Below are positions 52,130-60,180 of a stretch of 64,000 bases of DNA, in pieces. Each line of letters begins with the position of its first letter. Position 1 is the stretch's first letter. The translations under genes were made by a program, and so were the position numbers. Below the pieces are notes generated by a model. The model saw only the letters and a list, made by a program, of their open reading frames with translations. It searched no databases and was not told the origin of the DNA. Source of the DNA: JADZFO01 sp964512635 (lineage in GTDB: Bacteria; 4484-113; JAFGCY01); NCBI GenBank assembly GCA_964512635.1, contig CAZEJB010000006.1, positions 65,965 through 129,964 on the forward strand, in the 5' to 3' direction.

Positions 52130-54151
52130 ATGGCGGATAACCTGAGCAATCAGGGGGCGGGGCGCTATGTACTGACTTGGCTGGCCCTGCTGTGCCTGGC
52201 GGCGGCACTGCTGCTTTCCCTGAGCGCGGCCAAAGCCAAGGTTAATGCCAACTTCAACGTCGACGACTACAGCCAGATTCGTGTCGTTCTTTCCGACTCC
52301 AAGACCTTCGTCGAGGTCGGCGGCGCTCTTAGCTGGCAGATCAACGGAAAGTACATCTGCGACAGCACGGCCGTGGCAGAACTCAAGCTGGTCGACTCCG
52401 ACACCGTCAAACTGGTTCTGGGCAAAAAGGGCTGGAGCAGCCAGCGCATCGTCGCGGTTCCCAAGAAGGGCTATATCCGCTTCGGCGGAAAAGAATACCG
52501 CGGGCGGATGGAGTTCTACCCCAGCCGCGACGGTGATACCGTCATCGCGCTTAACGTTCTGCCGCTGGAGGACTACCTTCTGGGCGTGGTGCCGTCTGAA
52601 ATGCCACCCGCCTGGCCGGCTGAAGCCCTGAAGTCGCAGGCGGTGGCAGCGCGAACCTATGCTGTGTTTGAAATGCGTGAGAAGCGCAGTTCCAGCAAGG
52701 GCTACACCTTTGACGTTTATCCCGACACATCCGACCAGGTTTACAAGGGCGTCAGCGGAGAAGACCCGCGTGCCACCAAAGCAGTGCAGGACACTGCCGG
52801 CGTCATCCTGACCTACCAGGGCAAGCCGATCTTTGCCCAATTCTGCGCCGACTGTGGCGGCAGCACCAAGTGCGGCACGCAGCCATATCTTCAGGCAGTG
52901 CCCTGCTACGCCCCGGACAGCCCATACAACGACTGGAGCATCAAGCTAAGTCCGGACAAGCTGGCCTCACTGGCCAAAGCTGCAGGCGGCAGTGTTGGTG
53001 CCGTGCGCGAAGTGCGGGCAGAGAATGACCAGACCAGCGGGCATTTGAAAAGCCTGAGCATCGTCGGAGATGGCGGAAGCCAGCAGATCGGAGGCAACAA
53101 ACTTCGCGAGATGCTCGGGCTGAGCACGATGAAAAGTACTCGCGCCTATGTCTGCAGCCCCGGCGGCGCGACACTGCAGGCCAGGGAAGTGCAGTTTAGC
53201 TCCTCGGACAAGGCCGGCGCGGGCAAGCAGGGGCTTAAGAATGGCGGCCGTCAGCCCCAGCCACACAAGAATCAGCCCCTGGATGCGACAGACGTCTTCA
53301 GCCCTGACGCTGACGCAGATGTGTCAAACGGGCAGTCCGACATCGATGGCGATGGTTTCATTCCCGACGAGCCCGCCGGCAGCGCCGCCAAGGCTACCGC
53401 GATGGACAGCGACGGGGAAAAACCGGCGACCCGAAAAAGCCGTGTGCAGACCAGCATGACTCTTGATCTCCCGCGGCTGCTGGCTCTGGACGACTCCACA
53501 CGCCCGGTCGTCCTGTATGGGACCGGTGTGGCAGACATGAAACTGCGCAATGCCTATGTCTTTGACGGCCAGAAAATGCGTAAATCGCCCAAGGAAATCA
53601 GCGTACTGGGTACTGAAACCAGCATTGAAACGGTTGAATACGACATAGAGTTGGAAGACGATCTGACAGACAGCAGCGCCGGACGCAGCACGGATGCCGG
53701 CAGCCTGACCGAGGATCAGCAGGAAGACGGAGATGCCTATGCGGATCTGCCTGCCGAGGAGACGCTGGAAGTTGATTCGAAGCCTGTACCAGCCGCAAAG
53801 CCGCAGGCGCTGGAACCAAGATTTGAGCTGACAAAGGCGCCCAAGTCCGAGATTCCGCCTTCGTCCAGAGTTAAGGTCGGTCGGGACGGAATCGAACTGC
53901 GCGGCAGCGGCTATGGGCACGGTGTGGGACTTTCCCAGTGGGGGGCCCGCGAACTGGCGACTCAGGGCCTTGACTATCTGTCGATCCTGCTGCACTTCTA
54001 TTCCGGAGTCGAAGTTTTCACCATCCCCGCAAGTGAGGCGCCGGTCGGAAAATCCGGCAAGGCTGCCAAGAAGAAAAAGAAGAAGGGCGCTGAAGAAGAA
54101 GCTGCGCCAGGCGAATCTGTTGATGTGTTCTACAAGCCCTTTGAGCGCTGA
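52130..54151 (+). CDS. SpoIID/LytB-domain protein with a long acidic insertion
   Basis: From the ATG at 52130 (673 aa) there is one N-terminal membrane helix (LTWLALLCLAAALLLSLSAA). The SpoIID domain then begins (LNVLPLEDYLLGVVPSEMPP, LKSQAVAARTYAV, YPDTSDQVYKGVSGED, CADCGGST). The conserved end of the domain, GSGYGHGVGLSQWGARELA, appears only at about residue 592. Between them is an insertion of about 235 residues (350-585), rich in Asp, Glu, Ser and Pro, that is not part of the family. SpoIID enzymes are lytic transglycosylases that act on stripped glycan. The tail is Lys/Glu-rich. Confidence 0.9.
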   Translation: MADNLSNQGAGRYVLTWLALLCLAAALLLSLSAAKAKVNANFNVDDYSQIRVVLSDSKTFVEVGGALSWQINGKYICDSTAVAELKLVDSDTVKLVLGKKGWSSQRIVAVPKKGYIRFGGKEYRGRMEFYPSRDGDTVIALNVLPLEDYLLGVVPSEMPPAWPAEALKSQAVAARTYAVFEMREKRSSSKGYTFDVYPDTSDQVYKGVSGEDPRATKAVQDTAGVILTYQGKPIFAQFCADCGGSTKCGTQPYLQAVPCYAPDSPYNDWSIKLSPDKLASLAKAAGGSVGAVREVRAENDQTSGHLKSLSIVGDGGSQQIGGNKLREMLGLSTMKSTRAYVCSPGGATLQAREVQFSSSDKAGAGKQGLKNGGRQPQPHKNQPLDATDVFSPDADADVSNGQSDIDGDGFIPDEPAGSAAKATAMDSDGEKPATRKSRVQTSMTLDLPRLLALDDSTRPVVLYGTGVADMKLRNAYVFDGQKMRKSPKEISVLGTETSIETVEYDIELEDDLTDSSAGRSTDAGSLTEDQQEDGDAYADLPAEETLEVDSKPVPAAKPQALEPRFELTKAPKSEIPPSSRVKVGRDGIELRGSGYGHGVGLSQWGARELATQGLDYLSILLHFYSGVEVFTIPASEAPVGKSGKAAKKKKKKGAEEEAAPGESVDVFYKPFER

Positions 54152-54224
54152 TCAAATCCCGCCAGGCGATTGCCTTGCGGCACTGTTAGACGCGACGTCT
54201 ACTGTCACCCTCAGCTTTCAGTCC

Positions 54225-54842
54225 TTAAGCCGTCTTCAATCCGCGCAGCGAGTTAATCAGCTCGACGGCATGGCTGCTCATTCCAAGTTGACGGGCAACT
54301 GACTGCTGGTCGAGACCCTGCTGAATCAGGTTTCCCGCCGCGGCGGCGCGGCCACTTTCGGGAAGGTGGTGAGGCTGCGCCTGCGTCCGGCTGGCGGGAA
54401 CGGGGGGCAGATAGAAATCCTCGTCGTCCTTATCGAGCGTGTTCTCAGAAGTCACGTTCTGAACCGCAGCAGCTTTGCTGACAGGGGCAGGAGACTCAGT
54501 GTTTGGCCCGGCAACAGGGACAGCTTTGACTTCCGGGCTGCTCAGGAGGGGAACGTTGGACGTAGTGCGTTTGAGCTCTTCAATCTCCTGGCGCAGCTTA
54601 AAGGCGGCGGAGCGAACCTCGCTGAGGGCTGATGCGGTCTCTTCACGCTTGCGGCGTTCCTGCTCGACCAGTCGGCCCAGCAAATCCTCAAGCCGTTCCA
54701 GCCGCAGCGCATTACGCCTTTCCTGGTCCTCCTGGCGAAGCACCTCAATCGGATTGGCTCGCTGAAACTTGCGCTGTTCAGCGAATAGAAACACCAGCGC
54801 GCCGGTCACCAGCGCCAGCATGGCGAGTAACACGATGTCCAT
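54225..54842 (-). CDS. Membrane-anchored coiled-coil protein with a DUF2802-like end
   Basis: One N-terminal helix (IVLLAMLALVTGALVFLFAE) anchors a coiled coil (about residues 40-95, ERLEDLLGRLVEQERRKREE). A low-complexity Pro/Ser/Ala linker leads to a short C-terminal HTH-like segment (LIQQGLDQQSVARQLGMSSH, then AVELINSL), similar to DUF2802. The function is unknown. GGGGGAAGGCAA precedes the ATG. It converges on the SpoIID-domain gene. Confidence 0.8.
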   Translation of the reverse strand: MDIVLLAMLALVTGALVFLFAEQRKFQRANPIEVLRQEDQERRNALRLERLEDLLGRLVEQERRKREETASALSEVRSAAFKLRQEIEELKRTTSNVPLLSSPEVKAVPVAGPNTESPAPVSKAAAVQNVTSENTLDKDDEDFYLPPVPASRTQAQPHHLPESGRAAAAGNLIQQGLDQQSVARQLGMSSHAVELINSLRGLKTA

Positions 54843-54973
54843 TTGCCTTCCCCCGAAAGCCGCGGCACCCGGCCGCAGCGGTAACGGGGCTACTTTAGGC
54901 CTTATCCTGGATTTTGAAGTTACAGACAGGTTAACTCGCTGTAACTATGCTGTGAAAGCGTTAAAGTCCCTGC

Positions 54974-55690
54974 TCAGCGCTTGTTGATAACTCCGATTTG
55001 CGGGCAGTCGCCCTGGAGGCTGCAGCGGCTGCAAAAGGGACTTACCGGCTGGCAGATCTGCTGTCCATGATTGACCAGTACGCGATTAAGCGTAGACCAG
55101 TACTTTTGCGGCACAAGCTGCATCAGCGTGAACTCTGTCTCTTCCGGCGTCTTAGTGCTAACCCAGCCCAGGCGGTTGCAGATTCGGTGTACATGGATAT
55201 CAACGCAGATCGCCGGGATGTCCCAGCAGATATTCAGCAGCAGGTTTGCCACCTTGCGGCCAACTCCGGGCAGTTCAAGAAGCTCATCGCGCGTCCTGGG
55301 AACCTGGCCGTCAAAGCGTTCGATCAGCAGGCGGCTCATCTTCAGCAGATGTTTCGCCTTGGTCTGATAGAAGCCGACTGGATAAATCAGCTCTGCAATC
55401 CGCGCTTCCGGCAGCGCCAGCAGCATTGCCGGTGTGACCGTGGGCCAGGCACCTTCCCCCGGCACGACCTGGCCACTGGCAGCTTCCCACAGCCGTCGCA
55501 TGGCGGCATTGGTTGTGGGATCCTTGGTTCGCGCGCTCAATATTGTCGCCACCAGCACTTGAAAGGGCTGCGCCGGGTCGTTGTCCAGCGGGTGTCCGGG
55601 GTAGAGCGCGTCCAGACGCCGGAATAACACGGCGAGCTGGCGCGGAGTGGGCGGGTTTGGTCCAATCAGGCCGGGCTTGGAGAATGGCAC
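54974..55690 (-). CDS. nth: Endonuclease III (DNA glycosylase/AP lyase)
   Basis: I prefer the GTG at 55690 (238 aa) over an upstream ATG at 55753, because the family begins just after it. The HhH motif LPGVGRKVANLLLN and the catalytic Asp in CVDIHVHRICNRLGW are present, as is the 4Fe-4S cluster loop C-x6-C-x2-C-x5-C (CQPVSPFCSRC...). The enzyme excises oxidised pyrimidines and nicks the abasic site. An inverted repeat, GTTACAG...CTGTAAC (54919-54945), lies downstream. Confidence 0.95.
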   Translation of the reverse strand: MPFSKPGLIGPNPPTPRQLAVLFRRLDALYPGHPLDNDPAQPFQVLVATILSARTKDPTTNAAMRRLWEAASGQVVPGEGAWPTVTPAMLLALPEARIAELIYPVGFYQTKAKHLLKMSRLLIERFDGQVPRTRDELLELPGVGRKVANLLLNICWDIPAICVDIHVHRICNRLGWVSTKTPEETEFTLMQLVPQKYWSTLNRVLVNHGQQICQPVSPFCSRCSLQGDCPQIGVINKR

Positions 55691-55710
55691 AGCACTGATG
55701 GTAGCAGGGC

Positions 55711-55716
55711 TATAAT
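55711..55716 (+). promoter_or_regulatory. -10 box TATAAT starting a long leader
   Basis: TATAAT on the plus strand would start a transcript near 55723, about 180 nt before the band-7 start codon. Confidence 0.45.
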
Positions 55717-55722
55717 CGCCGC

Positions 55723-55903
55723 GCAGGAAAAATGTGGACACGCCTGGTATCACCTGGCAGAGCCGCAGTACTGCACCAGGCTTTTACCCTGTAATGACCA
55801 TCCAGACCGGAGGCCCGGCCGCAAGGCAGCAGCGTGCAGCCCTGTAGGTTCACACCTCCGCCCGCAGCTGCGGGCCTTCGGCGAGGACCGGCATGAGGCT
55901 GAA
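55723..55903 (+). promoter_or_regulatory. Structured 5' leader of the band-7 gene
   Basis: GCCTGGT pairs with ACCAGGC across a 26-base insert (about 55744-55783), CGGAGG pairs with CCTCCG across about 45 bases, and CCCGCAGCTGCGGG (55861-55874) is a perfect palindrome. I see no known riboswitch. A regulatory leader or a small RNA is possible. Confidence 0.4.
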
Positions 55904-56686
55904 GTGGATACCACAGTAATTCTCTTATGCATGTTGACCGCCCTCATTCTGTGGGCTGTCTATCGCAGCTTAGTCCGTGAAGTGCTTGTGCCGGACAAGC
56001 ACGCAGGCCTGTTGTTCAGGAAGGGTCTGTACCAGAAAACTCTGCCAACCGGCAGACATAGCTTGATAGGACTGGGATACCGGCTGGAGAACATCGATCT
56101 TCGCGAACGCAGCGAACTCTTTGCGGGCCAGGAGGTCGTCAGCTCTGACGGCGCGCCGGTCAAGATCAGTTTCGTCATGTCCTACCGGGTCGCCGACCCC
56201 CTGCTTTTTCGCACCAGTTCGGTGGATTCCCGCCAATCCCTCTATCTGCTGGCCCAGGCCGCGCTGCGCGATTGCGTGGCTCAGCGTGAAATGGAAGCGG
56301 TCCTGCCTGCCCGCGCCGAGATCGCAGCTGACCTGCGCGCCAGGATTGCCGGGCCAGCAGAGCGCTACGGCATGCAGCTGGAAGACATGTTTGTCCGCGA
56401 CATGATGCTGGCTGGCCCGCTGCGTTCGATATTTACAAAGGTGCTTGCGGCCAAACGCGAAGGTCAGATTGCGCTGGAGAAGGCTCGCGCCGAATCTGCG
56501 GCCATCCGCAGCCTGCTCAACACGGCCAAGCTCCTGGAGCGCAACCCCCAGCTGATGCAGCTTAGGTTATTGCAGGCGATGAAGGAATCAAGCGGTAACA
56601 CCTTCATTCTCAAGTTGCCGGCTGCGCCTGAGATCGCCTCCATAGCGGATGATGCGGTCCAGTTGGAGCTTAGCGGCGAGGACTAG
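55904..56686 (+). CDS. SPFH/band-7 (slipin-type) membrane protein
   Basis: A GTG start with GAGG 5 bases upstream opens a 260 aa protein. One N-terminal helix (VILLCMLTALILWAVYRSLV) is followed by the SPFH domain: GLYQKTLPTGRHSLIG, DLRERSELFAGQEVVSSDG, FVMSYRVADPLLF, AALRDCVAQREME. A coiled-coil tail follows (AAKREGQIALEKARAESAAI). Such proteins oligomerise on the membrane and often partner a protease, but no nfeD-like gene is adjacent. Confidence 0.9.
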   Translation: MDTTVILLCMLTALILWAVYRSLVREVLVPDKHAGLLFRKGLYQKTLPTGRHSLIGLGYRLENIDLRERSELFAGQEVVSSDGAPVKISFVMSYRVADPLLFRTSSVDSRQSLYLLAQAALRDCVAQREMEAVLPARAEIAADLRARIAGPAERYGMQLEDMFVRDMMLAGPLRSIFTKVLAAKREGQIALEKARAESAAIRSLLNTAKLLERNPQLMQLRLLQAMKESSGNTFILKLPAAPEIASIADDAVQLELSGED

Positions 56687-56705
56687 CCAGATGAGCTGGC
56701 CGTAC

Positions 56706-56734
56706 TTGCCAACTCGCCTGCCTCGCCGTATAGT
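56706..56734 (+). promoter_or_regulatory. Promoter of tRNA-Gly: TTGCCA-17-TATAGT
   Basis: TTGCCA (56706-56711) and TATAGT (56729-56734) are 17 bases apart and lie 10 bases before the tRNA 5' end. Confidence 0.7.
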
Positions 56735-56744
56735 CTTTGTCGAC

Positions 56745-56819
56745 GCGGGAGTAGCTCAATGGTAGAGCATTTGCTTCCCAAGCAAAGGGTTGCGGGTTCG
56801 ATCCCCGTCTTCCGCTCCA
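56745..56819 (+). tRNA. tRNA-Gly (anticodon CCC)
   Basis: The acceptor stem GCGGGAG/CTTCCGC, D-arm, anticodon stem TTTGC/GCAAA with loop TTCCCAA (anticodon CCC), T-arm GCGGGTTCGATCCCCGT and an encoded CCA are all present. It decodes GGG. Confidence 0.97.
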
Positions 56820-56889
56820 CTCTTACCTCCAGGGTTTTGCTGCCTGAGAGCCTCCTTGCTTCCGGCTGAGGCCTTTGCTTGGCACTGCG

Positions 56890-56895
56890 TATAAT
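56890..56895 (+). promoter_or_regulatory. -10 box TATAAT for the AhpD-like gene
   Basis: TATAAT lies 32 bases before the ATG at 56927, which has its own GGGAGG site. Confidence 0.5.
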
Positions 56896-56926
56896 TCCCG
56901 CAGCACCGTCCTTTGGGAGGCAGGCC

Positions 56927-57367
56927 ATGACACCTCGATTGAATTACGCCAGTGCATCACCCGGCGCCCAGCAGGCCATGCTGGCACTCGAGTCCTACCT
57001 TAAGGCAAGCTCACTGGGGCAGCAGCTACTTGAGCTGGTGAAGCTGCGCTGCTCACAAATCAACGGCTGCAGCTTCTGCTGCGACATGCACAGCAGCCTG
57101 CTCCTGGAGTCGGGCGAAGACCCCCGCCGTCTTGCCACAGTGGCCGCCTGGCGCGAATGTGAGTGGTTTTCACCGCGGGAGCGTGCCGCGCTGGCCTGGG
57201 CCGAAGCCCTCACCCTGCTGCCCCAGACTCAGGCTCCCGACCACGTCTATTCGGAAGTCGCGGCCGAGTTCAGTGAAGCAGAGCAGGTGGAGCTAAGCAT
57301 GGCCATTGTCGCCATCAACGGCTGGAACCGCATCGCCGTGGGCTTCAGGCTGCCACCCCGCCGCTAG
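56927..57367 (+). CDS. AhpD-like/carboxymuconolactone decarboxylase family protein
   Basis: GGGAGGCAGGCC precedes the ATG at 56927 (146 aa). The AhpD core is clear: ELVKLRCSQINGCSFCCDMH has the CxxCxxxH redox site, and ERAALAWAEALTLLP and VVAINGWNRIAVGFR-like segments follow (MAIVAINGWNRIAVGF). The cysteine pair suggests alkylhydroperoxidase or thiol-peroxidase activity in the cytoplasm. It lies just before the nrfHA genes but has its own promoter. Confidence 0.92.
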   Translation: MTPRLNYASASPGAQQAMLALESYLKASSLGQQLLELVKLRCSQINGCSFCCDMHSSLLLESGEDPRRLATVAAWRECEWFSPRERAALAWAEALTLLPQTQAPDHVYSEVAAEFSEAEQVELSMAIVAINGWNRIAVGFRLPPRR

Positions 57368-57436
57368 GCGTTCCATTCCCTGGAGTACCACTCTTGGTAT
57401 CAACCGTAGTGCTGATTAGTTTGCTTGGCACTGCTG

Positions 57437-57442
57437 TATACT
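57437..57442 (+). promoter_or_regulatory. -10 box TATACT upstream of nrfHA
   Basis: TATACT lies 63 bases before the nrfH start; no clear -35 box is visible, which would fit an activator-dependent promoter. Confidence 0.35.
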
Positions 57443-57505
57443 TCTCACGAAGCGCCTGCATGCCAACCTAAGGGCCGCTGCAGGCTGATCAGCGGGGGAT
57501 CAGGT

Positions 57506-58030
57506 ATGGACGGGTCGCAGCGAAAACCGCGGCTGACATCACTAAGGACATTGGGTCGAGTTCTCCCAGCGGTTCTGGCTGTCCTGATAGGCGTCTTTGG
57601 CGGTCTCGGTACCTACACCTTCAATTTTGCCCGCGGACTCAGCTATTTCAGCAATGATCCCCAGGCCTGCACCAACTGCCATGTGATGAATGACTATTAC
57701 GACTCCTGGGAGAAAAGCGGTCACGCGCATGTAGCGGTCTGTAATGATTGCCACACGCCTCATACACTGGTGGCCAAGCTGATCACCAAGGCCGACAATG
57801 GCTGGAATCACTCGTTGAAATTCACCCTGCGTACCTATGAGAAGGCGCCAATCGTGATCCGGGAAGTAAATGCGGAGCGCCTGCGCCACAACTGCATCGG
57901 CTGCCACGACACTTTCCTCACCGATGTGCGCGGCAGTGCAATCTTGAACGCCGGTCACGGCGGCCCGGGCAGCGAGGATCTCGACTGCCTGCGCTGTCAT
58001 TCTGACGCCGGCCATGGTCCCAGGAGGTAA
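57506..58030 (+). CDS. nrfH: NrfH, membrane tetrahaem quinol dehydrogenase of nitrite ammonification
   Basis: I start at the ATG at 57506 behind GGGGGATCAGGT (174 aa). One membrane anchor (VLPAVLAVLIGVFGGLGTY) precedes four CxxCH haem sites: CTNCH, CNDCH, CIGCH and CLRCH. The first haem region has ACTNCHVMNDYYDSWEKSGH, typical of the NapC/NrfH family. NrfH takes electrons from menaquinol and passes them to NrfA. It ends 2 bases before nrfA. Confidence 0.96.
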   Translation: MDGSQRKPRLTSLRTLGRVLPAVLAVLIGVFGGLGTYTFNFARGLSYFSNDPQACTNCHVMNDYYDSWEKSGHAHVAVCNDCHTPHTLVAKLITKADNGWNHSLKFTLRTYEKAPIVIREVNAERLRHNCIGCHDTFLTDVRGSAILNAGHGGPGSEDLDCLRCHSDAGHGPRR

Positions 58031-58032
58031 GA

Positions 58033-59400
58033 ATGAAGCGCTCGTATTGGGTTTATCTGCTGTTGATCGTGGTTACGGCTGCGGCCACTTTCGCGATCAC
58101 TGCTCTGCTGATGGATATCAACACCAAGAAACAGGAGGCCCGCCAGGCCTACATCCCCCTCGTCGAGCTGACTGAGGACGTGGTCGACCCGGCCCAGTGG
58201 GGCAAGAACTTCCCACGCCAGTACGATGGCTACCTCAAAACGGTCGATATGGAGCGAACGCGCTATGGCGGCAGTGAGGCGATCAGCCATCTCGATACCG
58301 ACAAACGCCTGCTGCGGATCTTCGCCGGCTATGCCTTCAGTGTCGACTACAAGGAAGAGCGCGGCCATGCCTACACATTGCTGGATCAGGAAATGACCCA
58401 GCGGGTCAAGGTCAAACAGCAGCCCGGCGCCTGCATCCACTGCCACGCATCCGTGATTCCCGCTTACCGCAAGGCGGGCGATGGCGATGTCATGGCTGGT
58501 TTCGCCAAGGTGAATGCCATGCACTGGGAGGATGCAAGAAAGCTGGTGGAGCATCCCGTGGCCTGTATAGACTGCCACGACCCGAAGACCATGCAGCTGC
58601 GAGTTACCCGCCCGGGCTTCCTGAATGGCATTCGCGAGCTGAAGAAGCACGAAGGCATCGATAACTACGACCCCAACACCATGGCCACCCGTCAGGAGAT
58701 GCGCAGCTTTGTCTGCGGCCAGTGCCATGTCGAGTATTACTTCAAGGGCGATGGCAAGATGCTGACTTACCCCTGGAGCAAGGGTATCAAGGTCGAAGAG
58801 ATAGAGGCATACTACGACGAGGAAGGCTGGAAGGACTGGGACCACAAGGAAACGGGGGCCCCGGTGTTGAAGGCACAGCATCCGGAGTTTGAGCTGTGGA
58901 ATCAAGGCATTCACGCGCGCAACGGTGTTGCCTGCGCCGACTGCCACATGCCTTACCACCGCGAGGGCGCGATCAAGGTCAGTGATCACTGGGTTCGCAG
59001 CCCCGTGCTCAACATTGAAAACGCCTGCGTCTCCTGTCACCGGGATGACCCCGAAGAATTGAAGCAGCGCATTTTTACCATTCAGGACCGGACCAAGGGC
59101 CTGCTTGATCGCGCTGAAGACGCCCTGCTGGCGCTGTACGACGAAGTCAAGGCTGCACGAGCTGACGGCGTTTCAGATGCTGATCTTGAGCCGGCGCTCA
59201 AGCTGCAGCGCAAGGCCCAGTGGCGCTGCGACTTTATCAACGCCGAGAACAGCATGGGCTTCCACGCCGACCAGGAGGCCGCACGAATTCTCGGTGAGTC
59301 CATAGATTATGCGCGCCAGGGCCAGCTCGCTGCAGCTTATGCACGCCTGAAAGTCAGCGGAAAAACAGTAGCCAGCAGCGAGGCCCCGCCGGCAGGCTGA
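58033..59400 (+). CDS. nrfA: NrfA, pentahaem cytochrome c nitrite reductase (ammonia-forming), CxxCH at haem 1
   Basis: The 455 aa protein has an N-terminal membrane anchor or uncleaved signal (YWVYLLLIVVTAAATFAITA) and five haem sites: CIHCH (Cys134-His138), CIDCH, CGQCHVEYYF, CADCHMPYH and CVSCH. The segment FELWNQGIHARNGVACADCH and the C-terminal helix WRCDFINAENSMGFH match NrfA. Haem 1, the catalytic haem, is normally bound by CxxCK; here the ligand is His. CxxCH versions of this site are known in other NrfA groups. The enzyme reduces nitrite to ammonium. AGGAGGTAAGA precedes the ATG. Confidence 0.96.
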   Translation: MKRSYWVYLLLIVVTAAATFAITALLMDINTKKQEARQAYIPLVELTEDVVDPAQWGKNFPRQYDGYLKTVDMERTRYGGSEAISHLDTDKRLLRIFAGYAFSVDYKEERGHAYTLLDQEMTQRVKVKQQPGACIHCHASVIPAYRKAGDGDVMAGFAKVNAMHWEDARKLVEHPVACIDCHDPKTMQLRVTRPGFLNGIRELKKHEGIDNYDPNTMATRQEMRSFVCGQCHVEYYFKGDGKMLTYPWSKGIKVEEIEAYYDEEGWKDWDHKETGAPVLKAQHPEFELWNQGIHARNGVACADCHMPYHREGAIKVSDHWVRSPVLNIENACVSCHRDDPEELKQRIFTIQDRTKGLLDRAEDALLALYDEVKAARADGVSDADLEPALKLQRKAQWRCDFINAENSMGFHADQEAARILGESIDYARQGQLAAAYARLKVSGKTVASSEAPPAG

Positions 59401-59410
59401 TCCGGGCCAC

Positions 59411-59416
59411 TATAAT
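59411..59416 (+). promoter_or_regulatory. -10 box TATAAT, 6 bases before the GTG
   Basis: TATAAT, CGTGGT, then the GTG at 59423. The gene therefore has its own promoter and need not be part of the nrf operon. Confidence 0.6.
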
Positions 59417-59422
59417 CGTGGT

Positions 59423-60097
59423 GTGGATCAAACATCCGCACAGCTGATCGGGGTCAATGTCGCGGTCGTGCTGATGACCATCACCGACCGCGCACTGAAA
59501 ACCCTGCTGGTCACGCTTGGAGAAGGTCTCTGGGCCTTGCCAGCGGGCGAGCCGCATTATGACGAGCCGCTCCAGGCTGCTGCCGAGCGAGTGCTGCGCG
59601 ATCAGCTCGGCATCCATGCTGAATACCTTGAACAGCTCTACACCTTCGGCGCGCACATCCCACGCAACCGGCAACGTCGGATCACTGTGGCCTACTATGC
59701 GTTGATCCCCTCTTCATCGCTGCGCACCGAGCTGCTGGCCGGGCTAAAGGATGCTGCCTGGTTCTCGGAAAAGGCACTGCCCAAACTGGTCGACGGCCAC
59801 GCAAGCATCGTCCAGGTGGCGCGTGAACGCCTGCGAGGCAAGCTCTCCTACACTGCAGTCGGTTTTGAGCTGCTTCCGGAACTGTTCACCCTTGCTGAGT
59901 TGCAGACTATATATGAGTTAATCCTTGGTAAAACGCTCGACAAGCGCAACTTTAGAAGGAAAATATCGGAGCTGGGAGTAATCGAGGCGACGGGCCAGAA
60001 GCGCAGCAGTGGCCGCGGGCCGCAGGCGGCGCTGCACAGGTTCAAGCCGGAAGTCTTTCAGCGCATTGAAGCGAAGGGAGATATCTTCGCCTTTTGA
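59423..60097 (+). CDS. NrtR-like regulator: NUDIX-fold sensor with a C-terminal winged helix
   Basis: Residues 1-140 have the NUDIX fold (VNVAVVLMTITDRALKTLLV, GEGLWALPAGEPHYDE). The catalytic box is degenerate: where REUxEE is expected, the sequence reads AAERVLRDQLGI, so hydrolysis is unlikely. Residues 145-224 match the NrtR winged helix (GFELLPELFTLAELQTIYEL, LDKRNFRRKISELG). NrtR proteins sense NAD derivatives or ADP-ribose and repress NAD-related genes. No such gene is adjacent. Confidence 0.85.
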   Translation: MDQTSAQLIGVNVAVVLMTITDRALKTLLVTLGEGLWALPAGEPHYDEPLQAAAERVLRDQLGIHAEYLEQLYTFGAHIPRNRQRRITVAYYALIPSSSLRTELLAGLKDAAWFSEKALPKLVDGHASIVQVARERLRGKLSYTAVGFELLPELFTLAELQTIYELILGKTLDKRNFRRKISELGVIEATGQKRSSGRGPQAALHRFKPEVFQRIEAKGDIFAF

Positions 60098-60180
60098 GCC
60101 CCTGCCAGGCAAACCCACAGCCTGCAGGCGGCAGGTGGAACGGGAGATAGGTAGCCACGGGTAAGCAGGGGGTACACGAG

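Noticed and set aside
55800..55850. GGCCGCAAGGCAGCAGC resembles helix 8 of SRP RNA (4.5S)
   Set aside because: The tetraloop would be GCAA and the AGCAGC strand fits, but the required GGTCAGG partner is replaced by GGCCCGG and the flanking pairing does not extend. I keep the region only as a structured leader.
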